Shown piece by piece: positions 46,068-57,024 of a DNA stretch of 64,000 bases. The stretch comes from Isoetes taiwanensis (taxonomy: Eukaryota; Streptophyta; Lycopodiopsida; Isoetales; Isoetaceae). Position 1 is the stretch's first letter. Every line of letters begins with the position of its first letter. The DNA lies in the NCBI GenBank assembly GCA_021234155.1, contig JAJEKV010000001.1:26587189-26651188 (forward strand), read 5' to 3'. The notes under the pieces were generated by a model. That model did no database searches, had not been told where the DNA came from, and saw only the letters and a program-made list of their open reading frames with translations. The translations under genes were made by a program, and so were the position numbers.

Positions 46068-47456
46068 GACAAATCACCTGTCAGCTATTTTGGGTTTAAT
46101 GGTTGGCTTAAGATTTTCCATGATATGAAAAAATCTGCCTTCAAACTTGAAGCTTGTAAGACGATTACTACAAATGTTTACAATGATATGCCTAATGTGT
46201 TATACACAAGAACGTGCTTGGAGGATGAGTTGGGCAGAAAATTCATGATCGGATTAGCACATTTGGAGGAGGTCCACGAAATCAAACCTTCATTATCTGT
46301 GGATGAAAAGCAAGCTGATGGTACTGCCGATTATTTACATGATGATACAAAGAACTGCCTATTTTCAGAAACTGATCTGTCAGAGGATGATTTGATATTT
46401 ATGGATAAAGATCATAACTAGGACAACTCACAAGATGACTCTGAGCACGATGAGGTACCTACCTTGACTTTGGTTAACTCTTCTAAATTTCCTTTGATTC
46501 CTGAACAGAATGTTGAGTGCTATGGGGCTGCATGGGGACATGCTTTATGGAAAAGTCAGAACTTCGGGGCCTTACCTCCAATCAACGTGGAAACTTGGAA
46601 GGCTTTAACAGGGATCGTTAATGATGAAATTAGAACGGAAATCCTTAAAGCAGGGAAGTTAGACAAATATTTCCCTAAAAAAGAAGTTGTTGTACCATTT
46701 GATATCAATTTCTTTGAGCTGGAGTGCATCAGGAATTCTGGAGTATTTGTCAGCCAGAAAGGGAACATGGCGTTTTCAAATGATAAACGAGATGGTTTTT
46801 ACCTAAAAAAACTATGGAGAACACATTGTCCTTTCTTGACTTGTGGTTGTATCAAGACTCCTAACAAAGGAAAAACTGCAAATAAAGAAGAGTGTAATAG
46901 CGGGATAGTTTGGGTGGACCATGCTGTTTGGTACTTGCTCAACAACCTTGATACCTTGTACCCTGGTGCCACACCTATTGTTAAAATGGTTTGCATAACC
47001 AAGGTACTCTACAATATCCTCAAACCTGCCATACTTGCATATCTCTCTTATCTTGAAGTGAGAAGAGTTCTGATAGACATGACACTCTACTATGCTGAAA
47101 ATCCTGACAACAATCTGAAAATGGCCTTTGGTAGTAACAGACTTGCAGAAATTGCTGAATTTTCACTAAGACCTATCTCCTTCAGGCAGAACAGTACTCC
47201 TAATAGTAAAAGTTTTGCTATTACTAAAACAAACAGCAGTAGTGGCAGTGCACCTGACAAGAAGTATTCTTCCATGCGACCTCCTAGAGTAAGAACTCCA
47301 CGTGCAAGAACTTCTACTCCAGTTAGTAAACCTGCCAAAGTAAGTGGTATTGACGATAATGATGATAAGTTTTCGGTCACAAAAGGTGGAAACCATGTTA
47401 TTTTGCTAGAGGAGAGCGTTTCTGTCAAATTGGACTATAAAGGAGCTACCGGGTAT
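46068..47456 (+). pseudogene. RT element exon 2, second part, with internal TAG
   Basis: The frame resumes DKSPVSYFGFNGWLKIFHD after LINE C and runs to YKGATGY before GTATAG (or GTATGT three bases earlier). A TAG at 46,419-46,421 interrupts an acidic linker (FMDKDHN, stop, DNSQDDSEHDEVP) and the frame then stays open for 345 codons. The same TAG is present in unit 2. Downstream are VECYGAAWGHALWKSQNFGA, a Cys pair in CPFLTCGCIKT, and VDHAVWYLLNNLDTLYPG, ending in a Ser/Arg-rich tail. I know no domain here; by position it may be the N-terminal, gag-like or nucleic-acid-binding part of the polyprotein. Confidence 0.65.
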
Positions 47457-47804
47457 GTATAGATTGATTTTTATTATCTGAATTTATACGTTCAGTTATG
47501 TACTTGGATCTGGTTTCGTATCGTTAATAGGTTATAATGTCATTTTGTATTCGTTATACTCTAATATTAACATCCTACACTGGCCATGGGTTTTTATGGA
47601 AAGAGTTTTTCCATGGCTTGTTGTGTATCAGAGATATATAAAAAAAACTTTTATTTACCGAATTGTACTTGGTGTATACCTTGTACTATAAAATAGGACT
47701 TTTTTTGTCTTGATATGAACCATCATCCAAAAATCAATTGGATCTAACATACAATCCAGACTTTCTTATATTCCGAATTCTAACCCCTAAAAAAAAAAAA
47801 TTAG
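47457..47804 (+). other. RT element intron 2 (putative)
   Basis: The donor is TATGTATAG and the acceptor a T/A-rich tract ending AAATTAG before GTGGAACGG. Joining 47,456 to 47,805 keeps the frame. The stretch is AT-rich with stops in all frames. Unit 2 carries the first half of it and then breaks off at 62,280. Confidence 0.55.
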
Positions 47805-49862
47805 GTGGAACGGAAGTGTACCAATACCAGACTCATTGTGAGGGACTGCAATCATAAGAGGCATTTAGTGACTGCAAAAAATGATAAGGATGTTAAGATT
47901 GTACACAGTACTTTCTTTTCGAAATCTTTGGAGTTCTCTATCAGGGATGTGTTTAAAGAAGTCTTACAAGATATTTTACCTAACTTAGCAAATGAAATTC
48001 TAAATTGTACTTTGTTTGGCTGGAGATATGGGAATCAAGTTATTGACAAAGTTTACAAGCCATACAACGTTTTTGCAGATGACAGGCCTAATAAGTGTCC
48101 TTGTAAAAATTCCAGCTTGGCTAAATTTATTGACCCACGTATTGGTCACATACGTACGACAGATTTGCAGATTATACACTGTCCAAAACTTAGAGCAGCC
48201 TTTGCTAATGGGTTGAATCATATTCCGGATAATGCGGTGTCCATTGAAAAGTTCATGGAAGATTTTGAAAAAACTTGTGATCAATTCTTTATGGTTCACC
48301 ACTTCCAGTTGTTACACATCAATGAGGATGGGATACAACATATCAAAAACCGTTTATGGATTCTCGCAAAAGAAAGATTTACTAGTTTCAAAAAGTTGAT
48401 CCCGCCCAAGAGATATCTTTGGGATGATGGGGATGTTAAAAAGAATCTTACTTGGCTTGGGCAGAATTTGTATATCTCTGGTTTACACAAGGCAATTAAC
48501 AATGCCTCATTCATCTGCCAAAAACATATTTTCGATATGGCTTTGGACAGACTAAACAGCAATGACTTTGAAAGGATTCTATCCAACCCCTTGTGAGATC
48601 AAGCTAGAGTGCATTAAAGATATTAATAGCCTGTTGTTACTTCCTGAACCTAACACAGACAAACTACCATATTTGCTTGGTTTGTACAAGGCCCATAAAG
48701 GGGAGTACCGCTGGATTACGAATGCACACAATACGATTTTCTCGGATGTGGCAGATTTCTTAACGGCCATTCTAAACAACTTTATGGCTATCTGGCCTGA
48801 TGTTTGCAACTGGAACACTGCTAATATTAGAGTTTGGCTAAAAGAGAAAGTCAACCCATGCTGGATGGTTAATTCCTCATACGATGTAGTTTTGAACCTT
48901 CCCAAGAATATCAAAAATGTATTTGCTGCAGACATAACTAGATGTTATGAAAATATTCCACTTTTTGGTGAAGAAGGTATTTTTGAAATTATAGATGATG
49001 TTGCAGATTTAGTATGGGATTTCATGAAATACAAGAAACCGCTCTCACAGCTTGTGATAAAAAACGAAATTGGGGACTTACTGCACAAAATGGGAAAAAT
49101 TCAGTGTGGATGTGTATAACAGGAAGATATTGGTGAAAAAGGAGAATTTCAAAATAATTAATAAATGGCTTCTTGGCCATTGCTTCTTACAAATGGGGAA
49201 TTATATTTGGAGGCAAAGCAAGGGCATACCCATGGGGTTCTCCTGCAGTCCTGCTTGGTGCAACATGTATTTGGCTTGGTACGAGCTGAGGTTTATTAGA
49301 AAACTGACACATCTTAACAGATTAAGTGATATACCCAGATTTCAGCATGCTTCCAGATATATAGATGACTTGAATATCATCAATGGCGGTAATGTAAGTG
49401 AATTCTTTTCCAAAGGGACTTCCTGCTCCATTTATAACATGGAACACATTGGAATAAACGATGAAACCGAGTATAAAAAAGGTTCTGCTTTGGGACATAA
49501 AGTTAACTTCCTAAATGTCTCTATAACCGTTAGTGATCACAACAAGGGATTGTTCTCTTATACAAGATATGATAAAAGGGTGAAGCTTCCTTTCAAGGTC
49601 AGCAAATTCATCAAAGCTTCGGGGTGTAGGTCGTATGGACAAGCTTGTAAAGTCATCATTTCTCAGATCTTTATGTATACGCACATTCAGATCCAATAAC
49701 TGCTGCAGAGGATGTCTTAGACTTAATTATGGCCTTCTGTAACAATGGATTTCTCAAAACAAACATTATTAGAATTGTGTTCAAGACGCTAAGACAGAAC
49801 AGTTTTCCAGGGTTGTCCTATGACATTGACGACTTAACAAGGACTCTCAGAAATTTACTGTA
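47805..49862 (+). pseudogene. Reverse transcriptase exon (YIDD family, Penelope-like or related)
   Basis: Three frames joined by one-base shifts at about 48,585 and 49,100 make one RT. A region before the fingers reads HKAINNASFICQKH (about 48,490-48,530), then PYLLGLYKAHKGEYRWIT (48,665-48,720). Motif A is AADITRCYENIPL with its catalytic Asp (48,929-48,966), motif B SKGIPMGFSCSPAWCNMYLA (about 49,218-49,275), motif C RYIDDLNIING (49,353-49,385), and motif E-like GHKVNFLNVSITV (about 49,495). After the in-frame stop at 49,697 the homologous reading continues out of frame to a TAA at 49,860 (ending DDLTRTLRNLL). LINE-type FADD/YADD and an N-terminal endonuclease are absent, and no GIY-YIG endonuclease is readable. 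Confidence 0.75.
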
Positions 49863-49917
49863 AGCCCTTTTTCACTGTTGTGACATTGTTCTCACTATTA
49901 GAGTAGTAATATGTATG

Positions 49918-49962
49918 GGGAGGGTTGAGTCCCTGTGTTGTAACAGGGCCCTACTCTCCTTG
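49918..49962 (+). repeat. Inverted repeat after the RT exon
   Basis: CCCTGTGTTGTAACAGGG (49,931-49,948) pairs on itself, with GGAG and GAGT/ACTC-CTCC extending the stem. It lies about 70 bases after the RT stop and might be the 3' end structure of the element. Confidence 0.4.
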
Positions 49963-50054
49963 TTGTAATATGGTTTACATTCTGCGTAGGATGTAAAAAT
50001 TTGGTTAAAAAAGGAAGGGGCCCCCTGAACTACGGAAGGTGGCAGGATTTTTTT

Positions 50055-50109
50055 GTGAATATCTAGAGATGTTGATTGTATAATGTGCACAACACTGGAG
50101 TGCACACTG
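50055..50109 (-). repeat. Short repeat with GTGCAC hairpin, copy 2
   Basis: GAATATCTAGAGATGTTGATTG and TATAATGTGCACAACACTGG match 37,982-38,036 with one or two changes. A T-rich run precedes it. The two copies diverge immediately after GCACACTG. Confidence 0.7.
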
Positions 50110-50361
50110 CTGAAACTTGTGATGGACAGCAACTTGAAGAGTGTAGCATATGACACTAGACTATTGGGAATAATAGGTTGGCCTAAATCTCACAAATATT
50201 GAAAATGGTTGTTAATGGTTTAGATGGCCTCACAGGATAGTTATTGGGCTTGCTCTAGCTGTCTGATAGGTCCCTCTGATGTGGATTATTACAAATAGGA
50301 TTTCTAAAAAGTAGAGGCAATTCTCACTATAACTATGATCGAGTATGTTCCAAAGATTACA

Positions 50362-50377
50362 TACCTACTTATCTTTT
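50362..50377. repeat. L1 target-site duplication, left copy
   Basis: TACCTACTTATCTTTT, identical to 57,009-57,024. Confidence 0.95.
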
Positions 50378-50608
50378 TTTTTTTTTTTGATTGAAGTCGG
50401 TATATGTATATTAAAGTATAAATATGGAGAGTACAGAGAGAAAAAAACTTTTTACAGGAAAGTTTAACCCGAGAATAGAAAGGAGGGCAAGGATCCCTCC
50501 TATCTATTAAAAGTCAAAAAAAAAGTCAAAAAATATTATCAAAAATAGATAGATTTTAAGTCTTTTAATAGTACTGGGTGTGATATTTTTGTTCCAACAG
50601 ATAAGAAT

Positions 50609-50932
50609 TTAGAAACTCGATCTGAGGTTAAGATTAGTAGTTTTCCTTCCTCTTCCCTTGACCTCTGTGCTGAGGGTGCAGAACATACACATACAAGACC
50701 CTGCCTTCGCCAGATTATATCTCCCCTTAGCATCCTTGGCTTTGCAGATCAAAGCCCGTCTGATATCATAGTTTTGGTCGCAGCAGCAGTTGCACATACA
50801 GGGTTCTTCATGCCCAAGTGTATTGGGTGAGCCGAATAGCTTGGTCCACTCCCTGTTTGCCTCCATATTGATTTTCTTCCACTTAATTCTCCTCATCAGC
50901 ACGAACATTATTCCTGCAATTAAAAGGGCCAT
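50609..50932 (-). CDS. L1 ORF3, small Cys-rich protein downstream of ORF2
   Basis: 107 codons. The ATG overlaps the ORF2 stop as TAATG (50,934-50,930), an arrangement that favours coupled re-initiation. The N-terminus is hydrophobic (MALLIAGIMFVLMRR), possibly a membrane anchor or signal. The rest holds two cysteine groups, CMCNCCCDQNYDIRR and CMCMFC, with ALICKAKDAKGRYNLAKAGS between them, suggesting a metal-binding fold. Ordinary plant L1 elements have only two ORFs, so this third frame is notable. I do not recognise a family. It is uninterrupted in a copy whose other frames carry lesions. Confidence 0.6.
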   Translation of the reverse strand: MALLIAGIMFVLMRRIKWKKINMEANREWTKLFGSPNTLGHEEPCMCNCCCDQNYDIRRALICKAKDAKGRYNLAKAGSCMCMFCTLSTEVKGRGRKTTNLNLRSSF

Positions 50933-53900
50933 TAGTTTGATAGTCCTTCAATAATCCAATCAACATCATATTTGATCTGTCTTATCACTCCCTCCGGGTT
51001 GATAATTTCATAATTGAAAACAAATTCATTTCTCCCTTTCCAGATCCTCCATAGGAGGATGTAGATCCTCCAGTCAGTTGGGTTGGCTGGGAGAAAGAAA
51101 TCCAGGGAGTTGAGAGAAAGAAGATCATATCCCAAGTATGTCGAGGCTAAATCCAGAATCCACTCGGCCCAGATGCAGGTTCTGAATAAATGGTCCTCAT
51201 CTTCCCTGTTAGCCATACATCTGATGCAAATATCCAAGTCAGCCATATGGAGTCTGTGTCTCTTCTTGTTTGTAGCCAGGGCCCTGTGCCAGAGTTGCCA
51301 CATAAACGACCTGATTTTAGGATAGATAGGGCTGGACCACATGAAGGTAAGATTCTTGATGCATCTGTCTTGGTCAGTATGCCATTTTCTATGGATGGTG
51401 ATTTCCTGGTTCCTCATGAGATGCTTGTAAGCTTTTCTAACTGTAAAATTCAGCAACCCGTTATGATTCCAGTTAATTCCATCAATGGACCAAATACCAT
51501 AAGTTAAAGTGATACAAATGTTGTTGTACAGGAGTTTGCAGTCCTCTCCTTCATCAGCCAAAGGAGAGTTTTCGAATGGAATCAGCCCCTGGTCATTGAA
51601 CATATTGTGCACATAAATGATGCATTTAAGACTCCATTTTTTAACCTGATCTGGAAAATGACAGGCTAAGCACAGGTTCCCATTGTTAGTAATCAGGGCC
51701 GGAATCCAGAAAATGGTCTGATCCATCGACAAGCCTTCCTTCCAAGTATACATACCCCTAACTTGAATCCAGGCTTTAATCCATTTCTTTAGAATACCAG
51801 GAGTAGAATTAGGGACAGTAAAAGGAAAATAAATGGAGTGGGGGGAGGTGCATTTTAATTTGTCTCCAGCCAAAAGGGTGGCACTTATTAATATAGTGCT
51901 GGATGATAATCGAAATAGGATGCTTAATAAGACCATAGGCAGCTTTATAAAAATACTTGGCCGTGAGTGCAATCCCCTGCTTCTCAATATTAATGGCACC
52001 TAGACCACCATCTTTCTTTTTCTTGCAACACTCCTCCATGGACACAGGTGTCCAACATCTTTTGTTCTGACCAGCAGAGATAAACCTTCCAATTATACCT
52101 TGAATCTTAGATGAGACTTTCTTAGGAGCAAGGATAACAGAAGATTGGTAAACATGAGAAGAAGAGATAACAAAATTAGCTATGATAGCCCTACCATTTT
52201 TAGACAACTTTTCTTTGAAACTTGTCAATTATACCCTCCCAGATCGGAGGGACTACTCCTAATAGCAAAGGGAATACCAAGAATCTTTGATTTGAGAGTG
52301 GGGGGGTCATACTTACAGTCCAGGAGGGCAGCTGTTTGCACTCCCTTTACCTGATTTCTTGCCATCACCCTTGATTTAGACCGGTTAATCTTACATCCCG
52401 AGGCTACTCCAAACTGATCCAGAATAGTTTGAGTATTTAAAATCGAATTTGCATCCATAGAGACCATGAGAAAAGTGTCGTCTGCAAAGTGCCCATTTAG
52501 AATTTGATCTGTAATATTATTGTCGGGTAGAGAGAGTCCTTGGATCATATTAGTACTCTTGGCCTCCTCAAGTCTGCTATGCAAAGCTTCCATGACAATT
52601 AGAAATAAAAAAGGGGCTAAGGGACAGCCCTGCTTCACACCCCTTTTCAGGGGGAAGAAGGGGCTGCACTCACCATTGATAAGAACTGAGGATCGAGAGT
52701 TATTTAAGATAGCATAAAAGATATTAATTACCTCTTCAGAGAAACCAAGAGCACTGCAACAGTGGAGCAGAAAATTCCAACTCACCATATCAAAAGCCTT
52801 TGTAATGTCGAGCTTAATGAGGGCAATATCTTGCCCTGAATCTTTGGCCCAGTTCAGTCCTAAAATAGCTGTAACCACATTATCCAAAATGTACCTGTCC
52901 CTCAGATAGGCCGATTGGGAGGAACTAATAATATTCTCAAGGACAGGCTTGAGTCTAGCACCAATGGAACCTGAGATGATCTTATAGATCACATTAGAGA
53001 GAGAGATAGGTCTATAGTCAGAAAAGCTACTTGGCATGTCATTCTTTGGGATAAGAGCAATGAGGCTAGTATTAATTCTAGCATCCAGACATTTCTGCTG
53101 TCTGAATTCATTTGCTAAACTAGTGATACTGTCGCCAAGGATAGGCCATGCTTTCTTGAAGAACTCAACCGGCAGACCATCAAGTCCAGGAGTCTTGCCA
53201 TTCTCCATTTCCTTGACTGTATGATGCAGCTCAATGTTACTGAAGCATTTCTCCAGTTCCCTATTATGCTCATTACTAACCTTTGCTTGGAGATTAATAA
53301 AGTTAAACATAGTGTCAGGTTGACAGTCTTGATTGGTACCCATAACATTAGTGAAGTGACTGGCAGCAGCCTTCTTAATTTCCTCTTCATTTGAGATAAG
53401 ATCATCTCCAACCATAATCTCATAGATATGGTTTTTCTTAGCTCTACCCTTAGCCTTAATGAAAAAAAATTTGGAACCACACCTCTCATCCTCCTTGATT
53501 TCCCTAATTTTGGATTTGAGCTTCCAACCTCTGGCAATTCTGATTTCCTCTTTCTCAATTTCCTTCCTGATTTGCTCCTGTTGATCCCCTGAGGCATGAG
53601 GAAGAAGATCCCTAAGATTTTTAAGATTGGCCATCTTCTGGTGATGAATTTCCTTCCCCCATTCTTTTAGCCAATTTTTAATTGCCTTAGAAGCTCTTAC
53701 CCACCAATCCATCCAACCAGAACTGCCCAGGGGCTTTGGATATCTATCTAACACCTCCTGGAGCTTAATCATGAAATCAGTGTGATCGAGAAGAGTGGTA
53801 TTTAACTTAAAGTAAGTTTTTCTTTTCCTGTTCTGATCTTGAGCCGAGATGATAATCTTCTGAGGGAAATGATCCGACAGGGTATAACCTTTCATGTTCT

Positions 53901-54564
53901 CCACTCTGTTACTGTTATTCCAAAGGTTTTCTGATATGTAGAATCTATCATGTAAGCACCAGATAGGGTCCACCCTTTTATCTGTCCAACTAAAATCATT
54001 AGGCTTAGTTCTAGCCAAAAGAAGGTGATGGGACTGCAAGAGGTTATTCCATATGTTTTTTTCTTGGGACAGCAGAGGCTTGAAATTTTTATTCCTCATG
54101 TATTCATTGGTAACCATGTTCATATCACCTCCCATGATACATTCATCATAATCAATGTTATCCAAGCTGTTCTTGACTTTAGTCCAAACCTTAATCCTAT
54201 CCCCAGGATTATTATAAGCATAGATGTTGACAAAGGCTAACCTCACTTTTTTCATGTTACATCTCAGAATCTGCCACCTACCCTCTCTATCACTAACCAT
54301 ATAAGGGTCAGTTAGATTAAGATTATCTCTCCAAATAATGGCAATGCCTGCAGAAGATTCCTGAGCAGGAATGGACCATAAACTGTAACCAATAGGGAGA
54401 GTCTTTCTAATTATAGATTCATGCTGAAAGTCGTGAATCTTATGCTCCTGAAGAAAAAGAATGTCAGGGTTAAGAGACAGAATACATACCTTTAACTGCT
54501 CCCTCTTGATGATACTATTAATTCCCTGGAGATTCCAGGTGATGCAACTTAAAGACCTATCCAT
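50932..54564 (-). pseudogene. L1 ORF2: endonuclease, reverse transcriptase, zf-RVT
   Basis: The intact 779-codon part (54,564-52,225) has endonuclease motifs ITWNLQGINS, FLQEHKIHD, CIMGGDMNMV and LSDHFPQKI, then RT motifs LIPKNDMPSSFSDYRPISLS, IALIKLDITKAFDMVSWNFL, KRGVKQGCPLAPFLFLIVME and the catalytic FADD of HFADDTFLMV. Near 52,215 and 51,880 compensating frameshifts displace 51,880-52,215. The original frame then continues to 50,932 with the zinc-binding reverse-transcriptase domain: WSSPIYPKIRSFMWQLWHRA, LDICIRCMANREDEDHLFRT and a final GRNEFVF. The ATG overlaps the ORF1 stop (TAATG, 54,566-54,562). No RNase H is seen. Confidence 0.9.
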
Positions 54565-55818
54565 TAGTACATAAACTTACCTGCTGTCCTTCCAGCCTGA
54601 AACTTTCTTGGACTGGTTCTGGTAGGCCCCAAATAGATTTTCTTCTTACCCCTGCCTTTTTTCCTTGTAACAATTTGCCAATCCTGCTCTTTGTCCATTA
54701 TGACCTCATCAGCAATGTGATTCGAATCCCAAATTCTTCCCTCCATAAAGCTCTCAGATATGTTTTCTGGAAACACTAAGGTAAACCTTCTTGTGTCAAT
54801 TTTAACAGAGAATTTCACATTATTTAAGGTTAAGACAAGGTTCTGATCCATGTTCATACTGGTATGGTCAATGTTTCGAATGGGGATCAATGTTTCTTGA
54901 TTCTTCCCAATTTCCTCTGTAACACTGGATTCCCCTTTTTCTCGAGTCTTAGGAACCCAAATTTGTCTGCTTTGCTCCTTTTGGGGGATGTTCTTACCTT
55001 TATCAGAGGCTTCCCCCGAAGGTAGGACTGGCATTTTAGAGTACTGGCATTTTAGAGTAATTGACCTTGAGACTCAGGAAGTCATCAGGGCCAGTCTTCA
55101 CCTTGATCTCCCTTCTCCAATTAGAGTTAACTGTTTTAGAGATACATATGGAAGGGTAATTCGTCTGAGGAATATTGATATCAATGGTATCTCCTAATTC
55201 CTTTGATATAGCTTTGAGGTGAGAATTAGTCCAGCAAACAGGGGGAAGATTGGGGAAGGAGACCCATGTGGTAATAGAGATATTCTCAGGCTTGTTATGA
55301 ATGAAATTGGGACTCCACCTCATAATATAAAAAGGCTGGTAGTTAATATGATCAATCTTCCTTTTAAGGATTTGATTAACACAGATCTCGTCTCTGCAAA
55401 CTATTTGGAAGGTTCTGTTGTCCATCTTAAGAATAGACATGATCATAGGGATATTTTGGGCTTTAGTGACCCACAACTTGACTTCACTGATGGTCAGACA
55501 CTTCCTGGAAAAATGTATAAGGAAAGCTTTCTTCGAGAAATTGTCATAAGCAGAGGGGTCAAGGATGGAATAAAGGTCTATAAAATCTTTTTCCGGTCCC
55601 TTTTCCTGACATATGTTCCTGTGCTTTTCCTTAGAACAATTCAAAGAATCATTTTTTAACAAAGCATTTTTAAAAGAAACAGGGGTTATCAGACCTTTTG
55701 CCGAATCACTTTTGCCCATCACCGGAATTCTGTTTCGGATTTTGAGGTCCCCTACCTTGGTACTTGTGCTGTAAAGCCTGTTTTCCTTGATAATCTTGCA
55801 ATTTTGGCACCCGCACAT
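54564..55818 (-). pseudogene. L1 ORF1 with DUF4283-type domain, frame broken by a 16-bp duplication
   Basis: From ATG 55,818 (MCGCQNCKIIKENRLY) the protein has the DUF4283 signature: FQIVCRDEICVNQILKRK, PFYIMRWSPNFI, ITTWVSFPNLPPVCW and LKAISKELGDTIDI. This domain is typical of plant L1 ORF1 and probably binds nucleic acid. A perfect 16-bp tandem duplication at 55,027-55,058 shifts the frame after KMPVL. The remainder (55,034-54,564) continues hydrophilic and basic to the stop that overlaps ORF2. The usual CCHC knuckle is not visible. Confidence 0.8.
55027..55058. repeat. 16-bp tandem duplication inside L1 ORF1
   Basis: ACTGGCATTTTAGAGT occurs twice in direct succession. Sixteen is not a multiple of three, so it shifts the ORF1 frame and is the lesion that splits it. 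Confidence 0.95.
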
Positions 55819-56916
55819 CTCGACCTCTGCGGGGTTGAAGAATCCGTTGCTGTCTCTGATGCAACATTCCTTGAGTCCCCCTTTTTTTTAAGTTGAGTTG
55901 ATAGGTTTCGAGAGAAGTAGAAATTTGTTCCAAGAAAGAAGTGTTGCTTGGGAGAGAGGCTTTAAACTGACGCTTATGCCATTCTATTACATGATCTTCC
56001 GCATCCTCCCAACGTTTAATTAGTTTCACACTTGCTTTGGAAGTCTATTTCAGGCTATCAAGTTTAACTGCTATCATCTTCGCCTTATTGAGCATTTCAT
56101 CCATTGAGTTCCTGAAAATATTGTTCTTCAAACTGCAACAATCTTCCTCTGTGTGCCTTTGCTTAACTGTAATCAGCTTGTACAGAGAATGATCTATAGC
56201 CTGAGCTATTTCCAGCATGTTCCACACCCAATCTCTGTCACTCGCCCTTCCCTCAAAGTAATCCTTCTCAATTTCATCATATTTCTTCAGTCCCGCCACA
56301 ACCCGGCCATCTTCTTGCACTCCCATGCAGACAGCAGCAGCCTTCTGTTGATCTTTGATGATATTGAAGGCTATATAGATTTCTTTAAGATTTTTCCAGG
56401 CTTCATCCCTTTTGTCCTCTAACCAAAAAATTTGCGTCCATTCCTCGTCCTCCACTCTTGCCTCTTGAGTTCCTTGTTTTGGTCTAACGTAACCGCTCTT
56501 TCCTGCCTTGCCTTTCATTTCTTTTGCTAGTTGGCGACTTGAAACCTCCAAACCAAGATGTCTAAGTCCTCGAAGCGTTCTGCTGGCTGCAAATCAAAGA
56601 ACAGAGCCCACCGTACTAGAGGTTCGGCGCCAAAATCTATGGGAATGCTGAGATGAAAGAAATTTCTGGGGAAACGGTTCCCTAGAGCCAAATATCCGGT
56701 ATTATGAGCAGAAATTCTGAGGGATCCTAATCTGTCAAAGCACAGGATACTAAGAAAATGACTGCCTACTGACGTTCTACTGAATGCTACTCTCGATTGA
56801 TTATTGTACGCTAAACTAAGAAGAATCCTAATGGCACTGACTGTCACATCATGGCCCACTGGGATCTGAGGAAGCCCAAGACTCTGGAGAACATCCTCTA
56901 ACAGGGACTCATCCAT
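55706..56916 (-). pseudogene. L1 5' accessory ORF region upstream of ORF1
   Basis: From ATG 56,916 (MDESLLEDVLQSLGLPQIPV) 129 codons run to 56,527. The next frame (56,551-55,706) takes over in the overlap, probably after a frameshift, and holds one TAG at 56,045. It reads ARVEDEEWTQIFWLEDKRDE, FNIIKDQQKAAAVCMGVQED, EDCCSLKNNIFRNSMDEMLN, and after the TAG VKLIKRWEDAEDHVIEWHKR. Composition is Glu/Lys-rich and likely helical. The last 113 bases overlap ORF1. Extra 5' frames of this size are not usual in L1. I know no domain match, and the sequence could be captured host exons. Confidence 0.55.
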
Positions 56917-57008
56917 CGAGGCTCAGGCTTCCCACGTTTCCCAAGGCGGACGCGAGGAGCGCCAACGTTCATTTTTTCTTCTCAACTACTCTATCATTTC
57001 ATTGATAG

Positions 57009-57024
57009 TACCTACTTATCTTTT
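57009..57024. repeat. L1 target-site duplication, right copy
   Basis: TACCTACTTATCTTTT, identical to 50,362-50,377. Confidence 0.95.

Larger units (their letters stand above)
38551..49863 (+). mobile_element. Unit 1 of an intron-containing YIDD reverse-transcriptase element (Penelope-like or related)
   Basis: Three exons on the plus strand: 38,551-38,940, 40,306-47,456 (split by LINE C at 40,503-46,067) and 47,805-49,862. The last encodes a reverse transcriptase with an A motif, a GIPMG motif and YIDD. Introns of 1365 and about 348 bases have GT-AG ends in phase 0. Two more units with the same first intron lie at 58,981 and 62,281. The RT is unlike the LINE RTs here and resembles Penelope-like and related eukaryotic YIDD reverse transcriptases; some Penelope-like elements are known to keep introns. 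A host gene family with an RT domain cannot be excluded. Frameshifts and a stop make unit 1 inactive. The true ends are not defined. Confidence 0.65.
50378..57008 (-). mobile_element. Full-length plant L1 LINE with four ORF regions
   Basis: A minus-strand 6.63-kb element flanked by a perfect 16-bp target-site duplication and ending in a poly(A) run (T-run at 50,374-50,388). From the 5' end: an accessory ORF region (56,916-55,706), ORF1 with DUF4283 (55,818-54,564), ORF2 with endonuclease, RT and zf-RVT (54,564-50,932) and a small ORF3 (50,932-50,609). The ORF1/ORF2 and ORF2/ORF3 junctions are both TAATG overlaps. A few lesions break the frames, so this copy is recent but dead. It belongs to a LINE group distinct from LINEs A-F, which have microsatellite tails. 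Confidence 0.92.

Noticed and set aside
54564-55034. Separate L1 gene between ORF1 and ORF2
   Set aside because: It is the second half of ORF1, displaced by the 16-bp duplication.
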